DNA from: Streptomyces peucetius
Lineage (GTDB): Bacteria > Actinomycetota > Actinomycetes > Streptomycetales > Streptomycetaceae
Direction of reading: 5' to 3'
DNA length: 64,000 nt
Assembly: GCF_025854275.1 (NCBI RefSeq)
Contig: NZ_CP107567.1
Span: 2,356,001 to 2,420,000 of the forward strand
A program made the position numbers and the translations under genes. Within the stretch, counting starts at the first letter, position 1, and each line of letters opens with the position of its first letter. Positions 9,231 through 18,691 of the stretch are shown in pieces. The notes beneath the pieces were generated by a model. The model had not been told where the DNA came from, searched no databases, and was given only the letters and a program-made list of their open reading frames with translations.

Positions 9231-10157
9231 GTGACCTTGCGCCAGCGCCGCCGGACACTCCGCGCACGCACCAAGGTCGCCGCCGCACTCGCGGTCGCGG
9301 CCCTGGCGGCCGGAGGGCTGGCCGCATGTGACTTCTCGTCAGGGGCTACCGCCGGCCGGCCGTCCGCCACGTCCGCGCGCCCGTCCCCCAGCCCGAGCCC
9401 GACCCCTGAGTGGGACCGCAGTCCGCGGTCGCTCGCGGCGGTCGGCGACTCCATCACCCGCGGGTTCGACGCGTGCACGGTGCTGTCGGACTGTCCGGAG
9501 GTCTCGTGGGCGACCGGCACGGACCCCGGGGTGAACAGTCTCGCCCTGCGTCTGCTGGGGCCCTCGGGGGCGGCGAAGCGCAGCTGGAACGTCGCCCGTT
9601 CCGGCGCCGACGCGTCGGACCTGCCGGAGCAGATGGCCCGGGCGGCGGCCCACCGGCCGGAGCTGGTGACGGTGATGATCGGCGCGAACGACGCGTGCGC
9701 GGACACCGTGGACCGTATGACTCCCGTCGAGGACTTCCGCGCGTCGTTCGAGGCCGCACTGGCCCGCCTGCGGAAGGGCGCGCCGAAGGCGCAGGTCTAC
9801 GTCTCCAGCGTGCCGGACCTGAAGCGGCTGTGGTCGGTGGGCCGCGGCGACGCACTGGGCAGCCGGATATGGGAACTGGGCATCTGCGCGACGATGCTCG
9901 GCGGCGCGCAGGACGTGAGCGTCCAGGCCCAGCAGCGCCGCGACACCGTCCAGGAGCGGGTAGTGGCGTACAACGGCGTGCTGGAGGATGTCTGCGGGAA
10001 GGACGACCGCTGCCGGTACGACGGCGGGGCCGTCTTCGACTACCGCTTCACCCAGGCGCAGTTGAGCCGCTGGGACTGGTTCCACCCGGGCAGGGACGGC
10101 CAGCGGCGGATCGCGGAGATCGCGTACCGCAATGTCACGGCGGCGCAGGCCCCATGA
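9231..10157 (+). CDS. SGNH/GDSL-family lipoprotein hydrolase
   Basis: About 308 residues. The GTG at 9231 is chosen because GGAGGGGG lies 3-10 nt upstream and the product then starts with an Arg-rich n-region, a hydrophobic core and the lipobox LAAC, so it is a predicted membrane-anchored lipoprotein. A Ser/Pro linker (SPSPSPTPEW) leads to the catalytic domain: block I VGDSITRGFD with the Ser, block III MIGANDAC with Asn, and block V DWFHPG with the Asp-His pair. It is a likely extracellular esterase or lipase with unknown substrate. Confidence 0.85.
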   Translation: MTLRQRRRTLRARTKVAAALAVAALAAGGLAACDFSSGATAGRPSATSARPSPSPSPTPEWDRSPRSLAAVGDSITRGFDACTVLSDCPEVSWATGTDPGVNSLALRLLGPSGAAKRSWNVARSGADASDLPEQMARAAAHRPELVTVMIGANDACADTVDRMTPVEDFRASFEAALARLRKGAPKAQVYVSSVPDLKRLWSVGRGDALGSRIWELGICATMLGGAQDVSVQAQQRRDTVQERVVAYNGVLEDVCGKDDRCRYDGGAVFDYRFTQAQLSRWDWFHPGRDGQRRIAEIAYRNVTAAQAP

Positions 10158-10280
10158 CCTGACCCCGGCGCCGGCCCGTCCGGTCCGGGTGCCGGCCCCG
10201 TCCCGTCCGGGTACCGGCGCGGCCTTCCGTCCGCCGCCGCGTCGCCGCGATACTGCGAGCCGGCCGACGAAAGGAATCCC

Positions 10281-11588
10281 GTGCCCCGGATACGTCCCCG
10301 TGTGAGCGTGCTCGCTGTCGCCCTGCTCGCCTCCGCCGCCCTCACCGTCACCGCGTCCCCGCTCGCGTCGGCGGCGCCCGCCGTCTCCGACGCCCTCACC
10401 GTCACCGCGTCCCCGCTCGCGTCGGCGGCGCCCGCCGTCTCCGACGCCCCGCTCACCGTGGAGGAGCAGCGGCTCGAACGGGCCGTGCCCCAGGAGATCC
10501 TGCGGCGCAGCGGCTTCGACCCGGTGGCGCCGGACTTCGTACGGACGCTGGAGAGCGCGACGTCGTACCGGCAGGCGGAACGTGCCGTGGCACGTCACGG
10601 GACGGCACTGTGGGAGCGGGCCGTGGACCGGGCCCAGGGCAGGGGCGCGCTGCGGGGCGATCTGAGCCGGGACGACGACCGGCCGCTGTACTGGGCGCGG
10701 CTCGGCATGACCGCCGGTCTGCGGCAGTGGCAGCCCGCGTTCGACGTGACAGCGGCGCAGCGGGCGCGGCTGATGGACCGTCTGGAGCGTTCCTCGCGCG
10801 GCCAGGACTCGATGGACCTGCCGCCCGGCAAGGGCGTCAAGCGCATTGTGATGACCGGTTTCGATCCGTTCACGCTGGACCGGGACATCCGCATCAGCAA
10901 TCCGTCCGGCGCCGCGGCGCTCGCCCTCGACGGCACGTGGATCCGCACCGCGGACGGCCCCGCCAGGATCGAGACGGCGGTGTTCCCCGTGCGCTGGCAG
11001 GACTTCGCGGACGGCACGGTCGAACGGACCCTCGAGCGGCAGCTGCCGAAGGCGGACCTGTTCACCACGGTCAGCCAGGGCCGCGTGGGCCGCGTCGACA
11101 TCGAGCGCTTCAACGGCGCCTGGCGCGGTGGCTTCCCCGACAACGACAACGTCTCCCGTACGGAGACGGTGCCGGTGCCCGACCCCGCCTCCCAGCCGCA
11201 GTGGACCGTCACCTCGCTGCCGTACGAGGCGATCACGGCCGCGGACACGGGCCGCTTCCCGGTGTACGACAACACGTCCGTGACCGAGATCCCGGCCGGT
11301 GGGAGCGCCCCGGTGGTCCGGCCCGGCGGCCCGACGCCGGGTTCCACCGCACGCGCCGGGGGCGGCGGCGACTATCTGTCCAACGAGATCGCCTACCGCG
11401 CCACGCTTCTGCGCGACCGCCTCGGCCTGGACGTCCCCGGCGGCCATGTGCACACCCCGGTGCTGCAGTTCGCGGCGGGCAACACGACGGAGATCACCGA
11501 CCCCGAGTTCGTACGCAACCGGCTGGACATCATCGACCAGACACGGGAGATCATCCGGGTGGCCGCGGGGAACGGCGGGACACGATGA
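10281..11588 (+). CDS. Secreted pyroglutamyl-peptidase (C15)-like protein, nucleophile Cys replaced by Ser
   Basis: 435 residues with a signal peptide. The C15-like domain starts near residue 188 (IVMTGFDPFTLDRDI, then NPSGAAALAL), matching the family motif TGFxPF..NPS. The active-site block normally YVCN is here DYLSNEIAYR, so Ser sits at the catalytic Cys position. The His block is GHVHTPVLQF. The N-terminal 150 residues are an extra helical region not found in cytosolic C15 enzymes, and residues 21-56 are two identical 18-residue copies. It may be a serine-type variant or an inactive paralogue. It lies 7 bp upstream of the amidase start, so the two are probably co-transcribed. Confidence 0.75.
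   Translation: MPRIRPRVSVLAVALLASAALTVTASPLASAAPAVSDALTVTASPLASAAPAVSDAPLTVEEQRLERAVPQEILRRSGFDPVAPDFVRTLESATSYRQAERAVARHGTALWERAVDRAQGRGALRGDLSRDDDRPLYWARLGMTAGLRQWQPAFDVTAAQRARLMDRLERSSRGQDSMDLPPGKGVKRIVMTGFDPFTLDRDIRISNPSGAAALALDGTWIRTADGPARIETAVFPVRWQDFADGTVERTLERQLPKADLFTTVSQGRVGRVDIERFNGAWRGGFPDNDNVSRTETVPVPDPASQPQWTVTSLPYEAITAADTGRFPVYDNTSVTEIPAGGSAPVVRPGGPTPGSTARAGGGGDYLSNEIAYRATLLRDRLGLDVPGGHVHTPVLQFAAGNTTEITDPEFVRNRLDIIDQTREIIRVAAGNGGTR
10341..10448 (+). repeat. Perfect 54-bp tandem duplication in a signal peptide
   Basis: Positions 10341-10394 and 10395-10448 are identical, beginning CTCACCGTCACCGCGTCC. The unit is in frame and adds 18 residues (LTVTASPLASAAPAVSDA), duplicating the A-x-A signal-peptidase region. 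The absence of any mismatch suggests a recent slip. Confidence 0.9.
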
Positions 11589-11595
11589 TGGCCGC

Positions 11596-12363
11596 ATGAG
11601 GATCGCGGCAGCGCAGTTCACGTCCGTACCGGGCGACATCGGGGCGAATGTCCACAGCATGCAGGCACTCGTACGGGAGGCGGCCGGACAGGGCGCCCGG
11701 CTGGTCGCCTTCTGCGAACTGGCGGCCACCGGTTACGACCTCGGGGCACTCGCCAGGGACCCGGGGCTGTGGCTGGCCGAGGACGACGCACGGCTGGAGC
11801 CGCTGCGGGAGGCGTGCCGTACGACGTCGACCGCGGCGCTGGTGGGCTGCGCCGTGCGTACGCCGGCCAGCCGCCCGGCCCTCTCCGCCCTGGTGATCGG
11901 CCCGGACGGCAAGCTGCTCGCCCGCTACGACAAGACGCATCTGTACGGCGGGGAGCGGGACGTCTTCACCGCCGGTGCCGAGGACGGCCGCTTCACCCTC
12001 GACGGGGTCCGGTTCGCGGTGGCGGTCTGCTACGACAACCGGTTCCCGGAGGTCGCGGAGCGGGCGGCGGCCGACGGCTGCCGGGTGTACTTGGCGAGTT
12101 CTGTGCTCGAGGAGGGCAACGACTCGTTCGAGGCGGTCTATCCGGTCCGGGCGCGCGACAACGGCCTGCCGGTGGTGCTCGCCAACGCGGTCGGTCCGTG
12201 CGGTGTCGGCGACTGCCGGGGCGGCAGCGCGGTCTGGGGTCCAAACGGCGCCCTGCTGGCCACCGCCGGCACGGCCGCGCCGGGCCTCGCGGTGGCGCGG
12301 GTCGAGACCGGCAGCGGACCCGGCGCGTGCCGTACCGGCCCCGGAGCCGGCGTCAGGGCATGA
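11596..12363 (+). CDS. Carbon-nitrogen hydrolase (nitrilase superfamily)
   Basis: 255 residues from the ATG at 11596, 7 bp after the previous stop. The Glu-Lys-Cys triad is complete: FCELAATGY (Glu), YDKTHLYGGE (Lys) and VAVCYDNRFPE (Cys). Such enzymes hydrolyse amides, N-carbamoyl compounds or nitriles. The YDKTHLYG and CYDNRFPE forms are nearer to the amidase branch than to true nitrilases. The substrate is unknown. No signal peptide, so cytoplasmic. Confidence 0.88.
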   Translation: MRIAAAQFTSVPGDIGANVHSMQALVREAAGQGARLVAFCELAATGYDLGALARDPGLWLAEDDARLEPLREACRTTSTAALVGCAVRTPASRPALSALVIGPDGKLLARYDKTHLYGGERDVFTAGAEDGRFTLDGVRFAVAVCYDNRFPEVAERAAADGCRVYLASSVLEEGNDSFEAVYPVRARDNGLPVVLANAVGPCGVGDCRGGSAVWGPNGALLATAGTAAPGLAVARVETGSGPGACRTGPGAGVRA

Positions 12364-12458
12364 TCGATGCCGTCCCGGTGCTCATGACGACGCACCGGGG
12401 CCGCCGTGTCGCTTCATTCCCAGATGCGCCATGAGGGGCGCCCCGGAGGTTCTCGACC

Positions 12459-13409
12459 ATGCAGCACACCCAGGCCCGGCGCACTGTTCTCGGTGCGCTC
12501 GCCACGCTCGTCCTCGTCCCGCTCGCGGCCTGCGGCCAGGGCGGGTCCCCGGTGTCGTCGTCTCCTTCCGCCACGGCGACGAGGCCGGGTGCGGAAGCGG
12601 GCGCGACGGCTGATGCCGCCGCGAAGCCGGTCACCCGGGACTTCAAGGAGCTCGAGCGCAAGTTCGACGCGCGACTGGGCGTCTACGCCGTCGACACCGG
12701 CACCGGACGCGAGATCGTCCACAACGACCGCGAGCGGTTCCCCTACGCCTCCACGTTCAAGGCGCTGGCCGCCGGTGCGGTGCTGCGCCAGTACTCGCTG
12801 AGCGGGACGGACAAGGTGATCACGTACTCCAGGGAGGATCTGATCGCGTACTCACCCGTGACCGAGAAGCACGTCGAGACCGGGATGAGCCTGCGCGACC
12901 TGTGCGAGGCCGCCGTCCGCTACAGCGACAACACCGCGGCCAACCTGCTGTTCGACACCCTCGGCGGACCGAAGGGACTGGACGCCGTCCTCGGGGAACT
13001 GGGTGACGACGTCACCCGCATGGAGCGGCGCGAGCCCGAGCTGGGCCAGTGGTCACCGGGCGACACACGGGACACCTCCACGCCGCGGGCGCTGGCCACC
13101 GATCTGCGCGCGTTCGTCCTCGGTGACGTCCTCGGCAAGCCCGAACGGGCACAGCTCACGCAGTGGCTGCGGACCAACACCACCGGCGACGAGCTCATCA
13201 GGGCCGGAGTCCCCAAGGGCTGGGTCGTCGGCGACAAGACCGGCACCGGCAGCAGCTACGGCGCCCGCAACGACATCGCCGTGGTGTGGCCGCCCGACGG
13301 CGCCCCCATCGTCATGGCGATCATGTCGAACCGGTCCGAGGAGGACGCCGACCACGACAACAAGCTGATCGCGCAGGCCGCGTCCGTGGTCGCCGACGCG
13401 CTGTCGTAG
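12459..13409 (+). CDS. bla: Class A beta-lactamase, exported lipoprotein-like
   Basis: 316 residues. Class A motifs in order: YASTFKAL (nucleophile Ser70 and Lys73), YSDNTAAN (SDN loop), EPELGQW (Glu166 region of the omega loop) and GDKTGTGS (KTG box). All catalytic residues are present, so it should hydrolyse penicillins. The N-terminus has twin arginines ([10 protein letters not shown]), a hydrophobic core and LAAC, which fits a Tat-exported lipoprotein. The start is preceded by GGAGG at about 12446. The gene stands alone, with no BlaI/BlaR regulator next to it. Confidence 0.95.
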   Translation: MQHTQARRTVLGALATLVLVPLAACGQGGSPVSSSPSATATRPGAEAGATADAAAKPVTRDFKELERKFDARLGVYAVDTGTGREIVHNDRERFPYASTFKALAAGAVLRQYSLSGTDKVITYSREDLIAYSPVTEKHVETGMSLRDLCEAAVRYSDNTAANLLFDTLGGPKGLDAVLGELGDDVTRMERREPELGQWSPGDTRDTSTPRALATDLRAFVLGDVLGKPERAQLTQWLRTNTTGDELIRAGVPKGWVVGDKTGTGSSYGARNDIAVVWPPDGAPIVMAIMSNRSEEDADHDNKLIAQAASVVADALS

Positions 13410-13512
13410 CGGCCGCGCGGCCCGTGGGCCCGGGCGGTTCGGGCGTCGACCGCCGGGGGCCGCACAGTGCCGCCGCGCCGACGCCACCGCGCGGATGCCG
13501 CCGCCGGGCCGG

Positions 13513-14322
13513 CTAGTCGGGCTTGCGCAGGCTGTGCGGGCCCGGCCGGGCGGACCCGGCGGACGGCTTCGCGTGCTCCGCGTCCGGGACCAGGTCGCGG
13601 GCCATGAGCGTCGCACCGGCGACCGCGCCCGGCATCAGGAAGACCGCGACGAACGGCACCAGGAACGCCAGCGTCAGCGGTACGCCGAAACCCAGGGTGC
13701 GCAGCCGACGGCCCTTCAGCAGGGCGAGACGTTCCTTCAGTTGGACCCCGCGCCGCTGGAGGGCCACGGCGGTCAGCTCCTCCGCGAGGAAGAATCCGGA
13801 GACGCAGAAGGCGACCACCGGGACCACCGTCTGGCCGACGACCGGGATGAAACCGCAGGCGAAGAGCAGCACACCGTAGAAGACGACGCGCAGCACGACC
13901 CGCAGCGAATCCCTGGCGGAGATCCACAGTTCGCGCCAGAGCGGCAGATCCGAGTGCGGCACCTCGCCGCCCTCGGAGCGTTCCACCTGCTCGGAGAGGT
14001 TCTCGTAGAAGGGCTGGCCGACCAGGAGCGTCACGGCGGTGAAGGTGATGACCGCGAGGAACAGCCCGAAGGCGAACAGCAGAGCCGTCAGCGTGCCGCG
14101 GAAGATGCCGAGCCACGGCGAGGACCAGTCGTCGGCGAACGGCGTCGCCCAGGCCGTCACGTCGTCCGCGACGAACACGAGGCCGGCGATCGCCGCCGCG
14201 TACAGCACCAGGGTCACCAGGCCGGGCAGCAGGCCGAAACCGAACCACCGGCCGTGGCCGGCGACCCAGCGCTGGCCCTTCATCAAGTAGCCGAAGCCGA
14301 CGCCGAGATCACGCATGCGCAC
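13513..14322 (-). CDS. EI24-domain (CysZ-like) integral membrane protein
   Basis: 269 residues with about four to six hydrophobic helices and the EI24/CysZ hallmarks: LGVGFGYLMKGQRWVAGHGRWFGFGLLPG at the N-terminus and GFIPVVGQTVVPVVAF in the middle. CysZ proteins import sulfate, but the actinobacterial EI24 group is uncharacterised. The hydrophilic C-terminal tail is Ser/Pro rich. It converges with the beta-lactamase gene and is divergent from the M14 peptidase. Confidence 0.82.
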   Translation of the reverse strand: MRMRDLGVGFGYLMKGQRWVAGHGRWFGFGLLPGLVTLVLYAAAIAGLVFVADDVTAWATPFADDWSSPWLGIFRGTLTALLFAFGLFLAVITFTAVTLLVGQPFYENLSEQVERSEGGEVPHSDLPLWRELWISARDSLRVVLRVVFYGVLLFACGFIPVVGQTVVPVVAFCVSGFFLAEELTAVALQRRGVQLKERLALLKGRRLRTLGFGVPLTLAFLVPFVAVFLMPGAVAGATLMARDLVPDAEHAKPSAGSARPGPHSLRKPD

Positions 14323-14446
14323 ACCCTATCGGGGTGCCTCTTGTCGTTCGGCGGCCGAACCGGTAGACCCGGCGTACTGATCGTCACGGCGGGCGTCGTG
14401 GCGATCGCCGTGACGATTTCTTCCGACAACGGAGGCTCGTAACCGC

Positions 14447-16993
14447 ATGGGCTCATCCCGATCCGTACTGATCACCGCAACTCTTTCCGCCGCGCTCGCC
14501 GGCGTTCTGCTCGCCCCGCTGCCCGGTGCCGCGGCGGCTCCGGCGGCGGACCGGCCGCATCCGGTGAGGGAGAGGGACGCTTCCCGGGAGGCGTCCGCGG
14601 CCGCCACGGCGCCCTTCTCCACCACCGCGAAGGCGCTCGGCTCCCGCACCCCGGACCTCGGCCGGACGGCCGGCTATCCCCGCAGGACCGAACTCGAACC
14701 ACCACCGGTGAACCCGGCCGACAAGTCGATAAAGCTGGGTCTCGCGCCGTACCACTCGCTCGCTCCGCGCCTCAACGACCTCCAGGAGCTGAGCGACCGG
14801 GTCAGCGTCGAGGTCGCCGGTCACTCGGCCGGCGGGCACGAGCTGTATCTGGTCACCGTCACCGCGCCCGAGACCGCGGGCGAGGCGCGCGAGCAGGAGC
14901 GGATGCGGGAGCGGATCGAGAACCACCCGGCCGCGGCGGCCGAGGACCGGCGCATCAAGGCGGCGTACAAGACGCCCGTGTTCATCAACAACAACATCCA
15001 CGGCAACGAGTGGGAGGGCACGGACGCCGCCCTGAAACTCATCGAGGAGCTGGCCCGGGCCGCGGACGCGAAGACGGCGGACCTGCTGGCGAAGACCCGC
15101 ATCCATCTCAATGTCACGGCCAACCCCGACGGCCGGATCGCGGGCACCCGTGCCAACGCCGGCGGCTTCGACCTCAACCGGGACTTCATCACCGCCACCC
15201 AGCCGGAGACGCGCGCGATCCGGCAGATCGCCATCGACAAGCAGCCCGCGGTCATGCTCGACCTGCACGGTTATGTCAACGGCACGCTGATCGAGCCGAC
15301 GACCCCGCCGCACGGCGAGAACTACGAGTACGACCTGTTCCTCAAGAACGCGTACGCGAACGCGCTCGGCATGGAGAAGGCGGTCAACGGACTCGGCTAC
15401 ACCGCCGAGAAGGACGGGGTCCGGCCCGCCGTGATCCCGTTCCGGGACCAGAAGGAGGGCTGGGACGACTGGCCGCCCGTCTTCACCCCGCAGTACATGC
15501 CCTTCCAGGGCGCCGTCGCGTCGCACACCATCGAGTTCCCGATGGTCGTCAACAACAACGCGTACAACACGCTGCCGGTCGAGGAGCTGCGCCGCCGGGC
15601 GGCGATCAACACCGACATCGCGGGCGCGGCGATGCGCGCGACGCTCGACTACACGCTCCGGCACCGCACGTCGGTCATGGCCGACCAGATCGAGACCTTC
15701 CGGCGGGGCGCCGCCGGCGAGGCCCAGCGGCCGGTCTCGGAGGAGACCGTTCCGGGTGTGCCGGGCATCGGCCCCGAGGACGTCTACACCACGACGTTCC
15801 CCCGGGCGTATGTCATCCCCGCGGGGCGGTCCCAGCGGTCGGCCACCGCGGCGGCCCGGCTGGTCGACCACCTGGTCGCCAACGACGTCCGGGTGGAACG
15901 GGCGGTGACCTCGTTCCGGCTCGCGGGCCGCTCGTACCGCGCCGGGTCGTACCTGGTCGACATGCACCAGCCCAAGCGCGGTGTCGCCAACGTGATCCTG
16001 GCGGACGGCCGGGACATCAGCGCGGACGTCGGGACGATGTACGACATCTCCGGCTGGAGCCTCGGTCTGCTGTGGGGCGCGGACGTGGACGCCGTCACCT
16101 CGGGCGAGCTCCGGGTCCGTACCCGGACCGTGCACGCCGCCGCGCCGACCGGACACGTCGCCCCGGACGGTGACCTGCGGCTGCGTCTGGACGACCCGAA
16201 GGAGCTCGCGGCACTCAACTCCCTGCTGAAGCAGGGTGTCGAGGTCAGGCGCGCGCAGGACGGCTCGGCGATCGTCCCGGGCTCCGCACGGGACCGTGCC
16301 GCCGTCCTCGCCGACCGGCTGGGGGTCGCCTTCCGCGCCACGGACGAGAAGGGCAGGTCCGCGATGCGCCCGACCCGGGTGGCGGCGGCCGTCTCGGCGG
16401 GCGAGCTGTTCGCGCTGCGGGAGATGGGCTTCGACGTGGTGCCGGTGTCGACGGCCGTGCTGAACGCGGGCTTCGACTGGTCGCAGGCCGACGTGCTGTA
16501 CGTGTCGAGCGGGCTGGACCACGCGAAGCTGACTCCTGCCGCCCGCGCCGCGTTCGACCGGAGCGGCGTCGGGGTGGTCGGGCTCGGCGATCAGGGCGCC
16601 GCGTTCAACCAGGCGGCCGGCCTGCTCGACGTCACGGCGGTGGCGGGCAACGACGACGCCAACGGTGTGGTGCGGGTGACCAACAAGGGCAGCGCCATCA
16701 CGGGCGGCGCCCCGGCGCACACCTTCGTGTACTCGCCGCTGTGGTTCACCGCCCTCGGTGACGGGGTGCAGGTGGACCAGTCGTACGGCACGGGCAACCC
16801 GCTGGTCTCGGGCCACTGGAGGGCCACGGAGAAGGGCACCGGGGGGCCGGGCGACGCCGCGGGCCACGCCTCGGTGGTCTCCGGCACGTCGCGGGCCGGT
16901 GCGCCGGTGGCGCTGTTCGGCACCGAGCCGCTGTTCCGGGCGCACCCGAAGGGCGTCTTCGCGCAGATCGGCAGGGCGCTGCTGACCCGCTGA
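14447..16993 (+). CDS. Secreted M14-family zinc carboxypeptidase
   Basis: 848 residues with a Sec signal peptide ending near APLPGAAAAPAA. The zinc motif HxxE is in NNNIHGNEWEGTDAA (residues about 181-195). NPDGRIAGTRANAGGFDLNRDF gives the substrate-binding Asn-Arg pair, and the third ligand His is in MLDLHGYVNG. The C-terminal 400 residues are a separate region probably involved in cell-wall or substrate binding. It should release C-terminal residues from extracellular peptides. A strong terminator follows at 17001. Confidence 0.9.
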   Translation: MGSSRSVLITATLSAALAGVLLAPLPGAAAAPAADRPHPVRERDASREASAAATAPFSTTAKALGSRTPDLGRTAGYPRRTELEPPPVNPADKSIKLGLAPYHSLAPRLNDLQELSDRVSVEVAGHSAGGHELYLVTVTAPETAGEAREQERMRERIENHPAAAAEDRRIKAAYKTPVFINNNIHGNEWEGTDAALKLIEELARAADAKTADLLAKTRIHLNVTANPDGRIAGTRANAGGFDLNRDFITATQPETRAIRQIAIDKQPAVMLDLHGYVNGTLIEPTTPPHGENYEYDLFLKNAYANALGMEKAVNGLGYTAEKDGVRPAVIPFRDQKEGWDDWPPVFTPQYMPFQGAVASHTIEFPMVVNNNAYNTLPVEELRRRAAINTDIAGAAMRATLDYTLRHRTSVMADQIETFRRGAAGEAQRPVSEETVPGVPGIGPEDVYTTTFPRAYVIPAGRSQRSATAAARLVDHLVANDVRVERAVTSFRLAGRSYRAGSYLVDMHQPKRGVANVILADGRDISADVGTMYDISGWSLGLLWGADVDAVTSGELRVRTRTVHAAAPTGHVAPDGDLRLRLDDPKELAALNSLLKQGVEVRRAQDGSAIVPGSARDRAAVLADRLGVAFRATDEKGRSAMRPTRVAAAVSAGELFALREMGFDVVPVSTAVLNAGFDWSQADVLYVSSGLDHAKLTPAARAAFDRSGVGVVGLGDQGAAFNQAAGLLDVTAVAGNDDANGVVRVTNKGSAITGGAPAHTFVYSPLWFTALGDGVQVDQSYGTGNPLVSGHWRATEKGTGGPGDAAGHASVVSGTSRAGAPVALFGTEPLFRAHPKGVFAQIGRALLTR

Positions 16994-17000
16994 GACACGC

Positions 17001-17030
17001 GGAGGGCCGCACCCGTGGGGGTGCGGCCCT
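17001..17030. terminator. Strong hairpin terminator after the M14 peptidase
   Basis: A 13-bp perfect stem (GAGGGCCGCACCC / GGGTGCGGCCCTC) with a 4-nt loop, 8 bp after the stop codon. The ohr gene converges from the other side, so it may serve both strands. Confidence 0.85.
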
Positions 17031-17090
17031 CTGCCGTGCGGATGCGGCCCTCGGTCGTGCCGGACGCCGGGACCGCGAGGCCGGCCGTCG

Positions 17091-17513
17091 TCAGACCGCC
17101 AGGTCGACCGTGATGTTGCCACGGGTCGCCTTCGAGTACGGGCAGACCTGGTGGGCCTTCTCGATCAGGTCCCTGGCGGTCGCGGCGTCCACGTTCGGGA
17201 TGCGCGCGGAGATCTTGACGATGAGGCCGAAGCCGTCGTCGTTCTTGCCGAGACCGACCTCCGCGGTGACCGTCGAGCCGGAGATGTCGGCCTTCTCCTG
17301 GCGGGAGACGACGACGAGGGCCTGCTGGAAGCAGGCGCTGTAACCGGCGGCGAACAGCTGCTCCGGGTTGGTACCGGCGCCACTGCCACCCATCGACTTG
17401 GGCGGCGTCACCACGAAGTCGAGGGTGCCGTCATCCGTGGCGACGCGGCCGTCACGGCCGTTCTCCGCGGTGGCGACAGCGGTGTAGAGCACCTCGGACT
17501 GCTGGATCGACAT
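17091..17513 (-). CDS. ohr: Organic hydroperoxide resistance protein Ohr
   Basis: 140 residues of the OsmC/Ohr fold. The peroxidatic Cys is in GYSACFQQAL and the resolving Cys in HQVCPYSKATRGN, both at the expected positions. PPKSMGGSGAGTNPEQLFAAGYSA is the Ohr-type N-terminal motif. It reduces organic hydroperoxides with lipoylated partners. The regulator OhrR is not adjacent: the MarR protein at 18692 lacks the N-terminal sensing Cys typical of OhrR. Confidence 0.95.
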   Translation of the reverse strand: MSIQQSEVLYTAVATAENGRDGRVATDDGTLDFVVTPPKSMGGSGAGTNPEQLFAAGYSACFQQALVVVSRQEKADISGSTVTAEVGLGKNDDGFGLIVKISARIPNVDAATARDLIEKAHQVCPYSKATRGNITVDLAV

Positions 17514-17591
17514 GAAGTCTTCCTCCTGCTGGTTCGCCGCGACTCGCGCCCACGATCGCGACGGCTGGGGAAGAGCCTAACGGGTGAACCG

Positions 17592-18608
17592 TCAGCCGAG
17601 TGAAACGATCATCTTGCCGGTGTTCTCGCCCCGGAGAAGTCCGGTGAACGCGTCGTACCCGTGCTCGATGCCCTCGACGACCGTCTCGTCGTACTTGAGC
17701 TCCCCGGAGGCGATCCAGCCCGCCACGTCCTGGACGAACTGCGACTGGAGCGCGCGGTGGTCGTTGACCAGCATGCCCTGCAGGCGCAGCCGCTTGCCGA
17801 TGACGAGTGCCAGGTTGCGCGGGGCGGGAGTGGGCTCGGTCGCGTTGTACTGAGCGATCATTCCGCAGATGGTGGCGCGGCCGCCGACGTTGAACGAGGA
17901 GATCGCGGCCTCGAGGTGATCGCCGCCGACGTTGTCGAAGTAGACGTCGATACCGTCGGGCGCGGCCTGGTTCAGCTGCTCCGCGACCGGGCCGTCCTTG
18001 TAGTTGAACGCCGCGTCGAAGCCGTACTCCTCGACGAGGAGCTTGACCTTCTCGTCGGAACCGGCAGAGCCGATCACCCGCGAGGCGCCCTTGATCCGCG
18101 CCATCTGACCGACCTGGCTGCCGACGGCACCCGCGGCGCCGGAGACGAACACGGCGTCGCCCTCCTTGAAGGAGGCGACCTCGAACAGGCCCGCGTAGGC
18201 CGTGAGGCCGGTCATGCCGAGGACACCGAGATAGGCGGAGAGCGGGGCGAGGGACGCGTCGACCCTGGTCGCGTGCTCGGCGGGCACCTCCGCGTACTCC
18301 CGCCAGCCGAGGCCGTGCAGTACGTGGTCGCCGACGGCGAAGCCCTCCGCGTTCGACGCGATCACCTCGCCGACCGCGCCGCCGTCCATGGGGCGGTCGA
18401 GCTGGAAGGGCGGAACGTACGACTTCACGTCGTTCATCCTGCCCCGCATGTACGGGTCGACGGAGAAGTACAGGGTGCGCACGAGGACGCGGCCTTGCGC
18501 CGGCTCGGCGACGGGCGCCTCCCGCAGCGCGAAGTCCTCGGCCTCGGGCCAGCCGTGCGGACGGGCGACCAGGTGCCATTCACGGCCGGACGTGGGGAGT
18601 GCGGACAT
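17592..18608 (-). CDS. NADP-dependent oxidoreductase, MDR superfamily (curcumin reductase/leukotriene-dehydrogenase type)
   Basis: 338 residues from the ATG at 18608, which has GGAGGCAGCAG just upstream. A longer frame to 18650 exists but lacks a ribosome site. Family marks: TLYFSVDPYMRGRM near residue 45, the NADP loop VSGAAGAVGSQVGQMARIKGA (residues about 154-174), and DVYFDNVGGDHLEAAI. No zinc ligands, as expected for this NADPH alkenal/enone reductase branch. The MarR gene at 18692 is divergent over 83 bp and is the likely regulator. Confidence 0.92.
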   Translation of the reverse strand: MSALPTSGREWHLVARPHGWPEAEDFALREAPVAEPAQGRVLVRTLYFSVDPYMRGRMNDVKSYVPPFQLDRPMDGGAVGEVIASNAEGFAVGDHVLHGLGWREYAEVPAEHATRVDASLAPLSAYLGVLGMTGLTAYAGLFEVASFKEGDAVFVSGAAGAVGSQVGQMARIKGASRVIGSAGSDEKVKLLVEEYGFDAAFNYKDGPVAEQLNQAAPDGIDVYFDNVGGDHLEAAISSFNVGGRATICGMIAQYNATEPTPAPRNLALVIGKRLRLQGMLVNDHRALQSQFVQDVAGWIASGELKYDETVVEGIEHGYDAFTGLLRGENTGKMIVSLG

Positions 18609-18691
18609 ACTGCTGCCTCCTAGAAAAGCTTCATTACCTGAAACAACCATGCGCCTGAATATTTCATGATGTCAAGTATCGGGGTATCCTG
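18609..18691. promoter_or_regulatory. Divergent promoter of the MDR and MarR genes
   Basis: AT-rich for this genome. CCTGAAACAACCATGC and GCGCCTGAATATTTCATGATG contain related CCTGAA half-sites 15-20 bp apart, and ATATTTCATGATGTCAAGTAT is partly palindromic. The operator is plausible but its boundaries cannot be fixed by eye. Confidence 0.4.
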
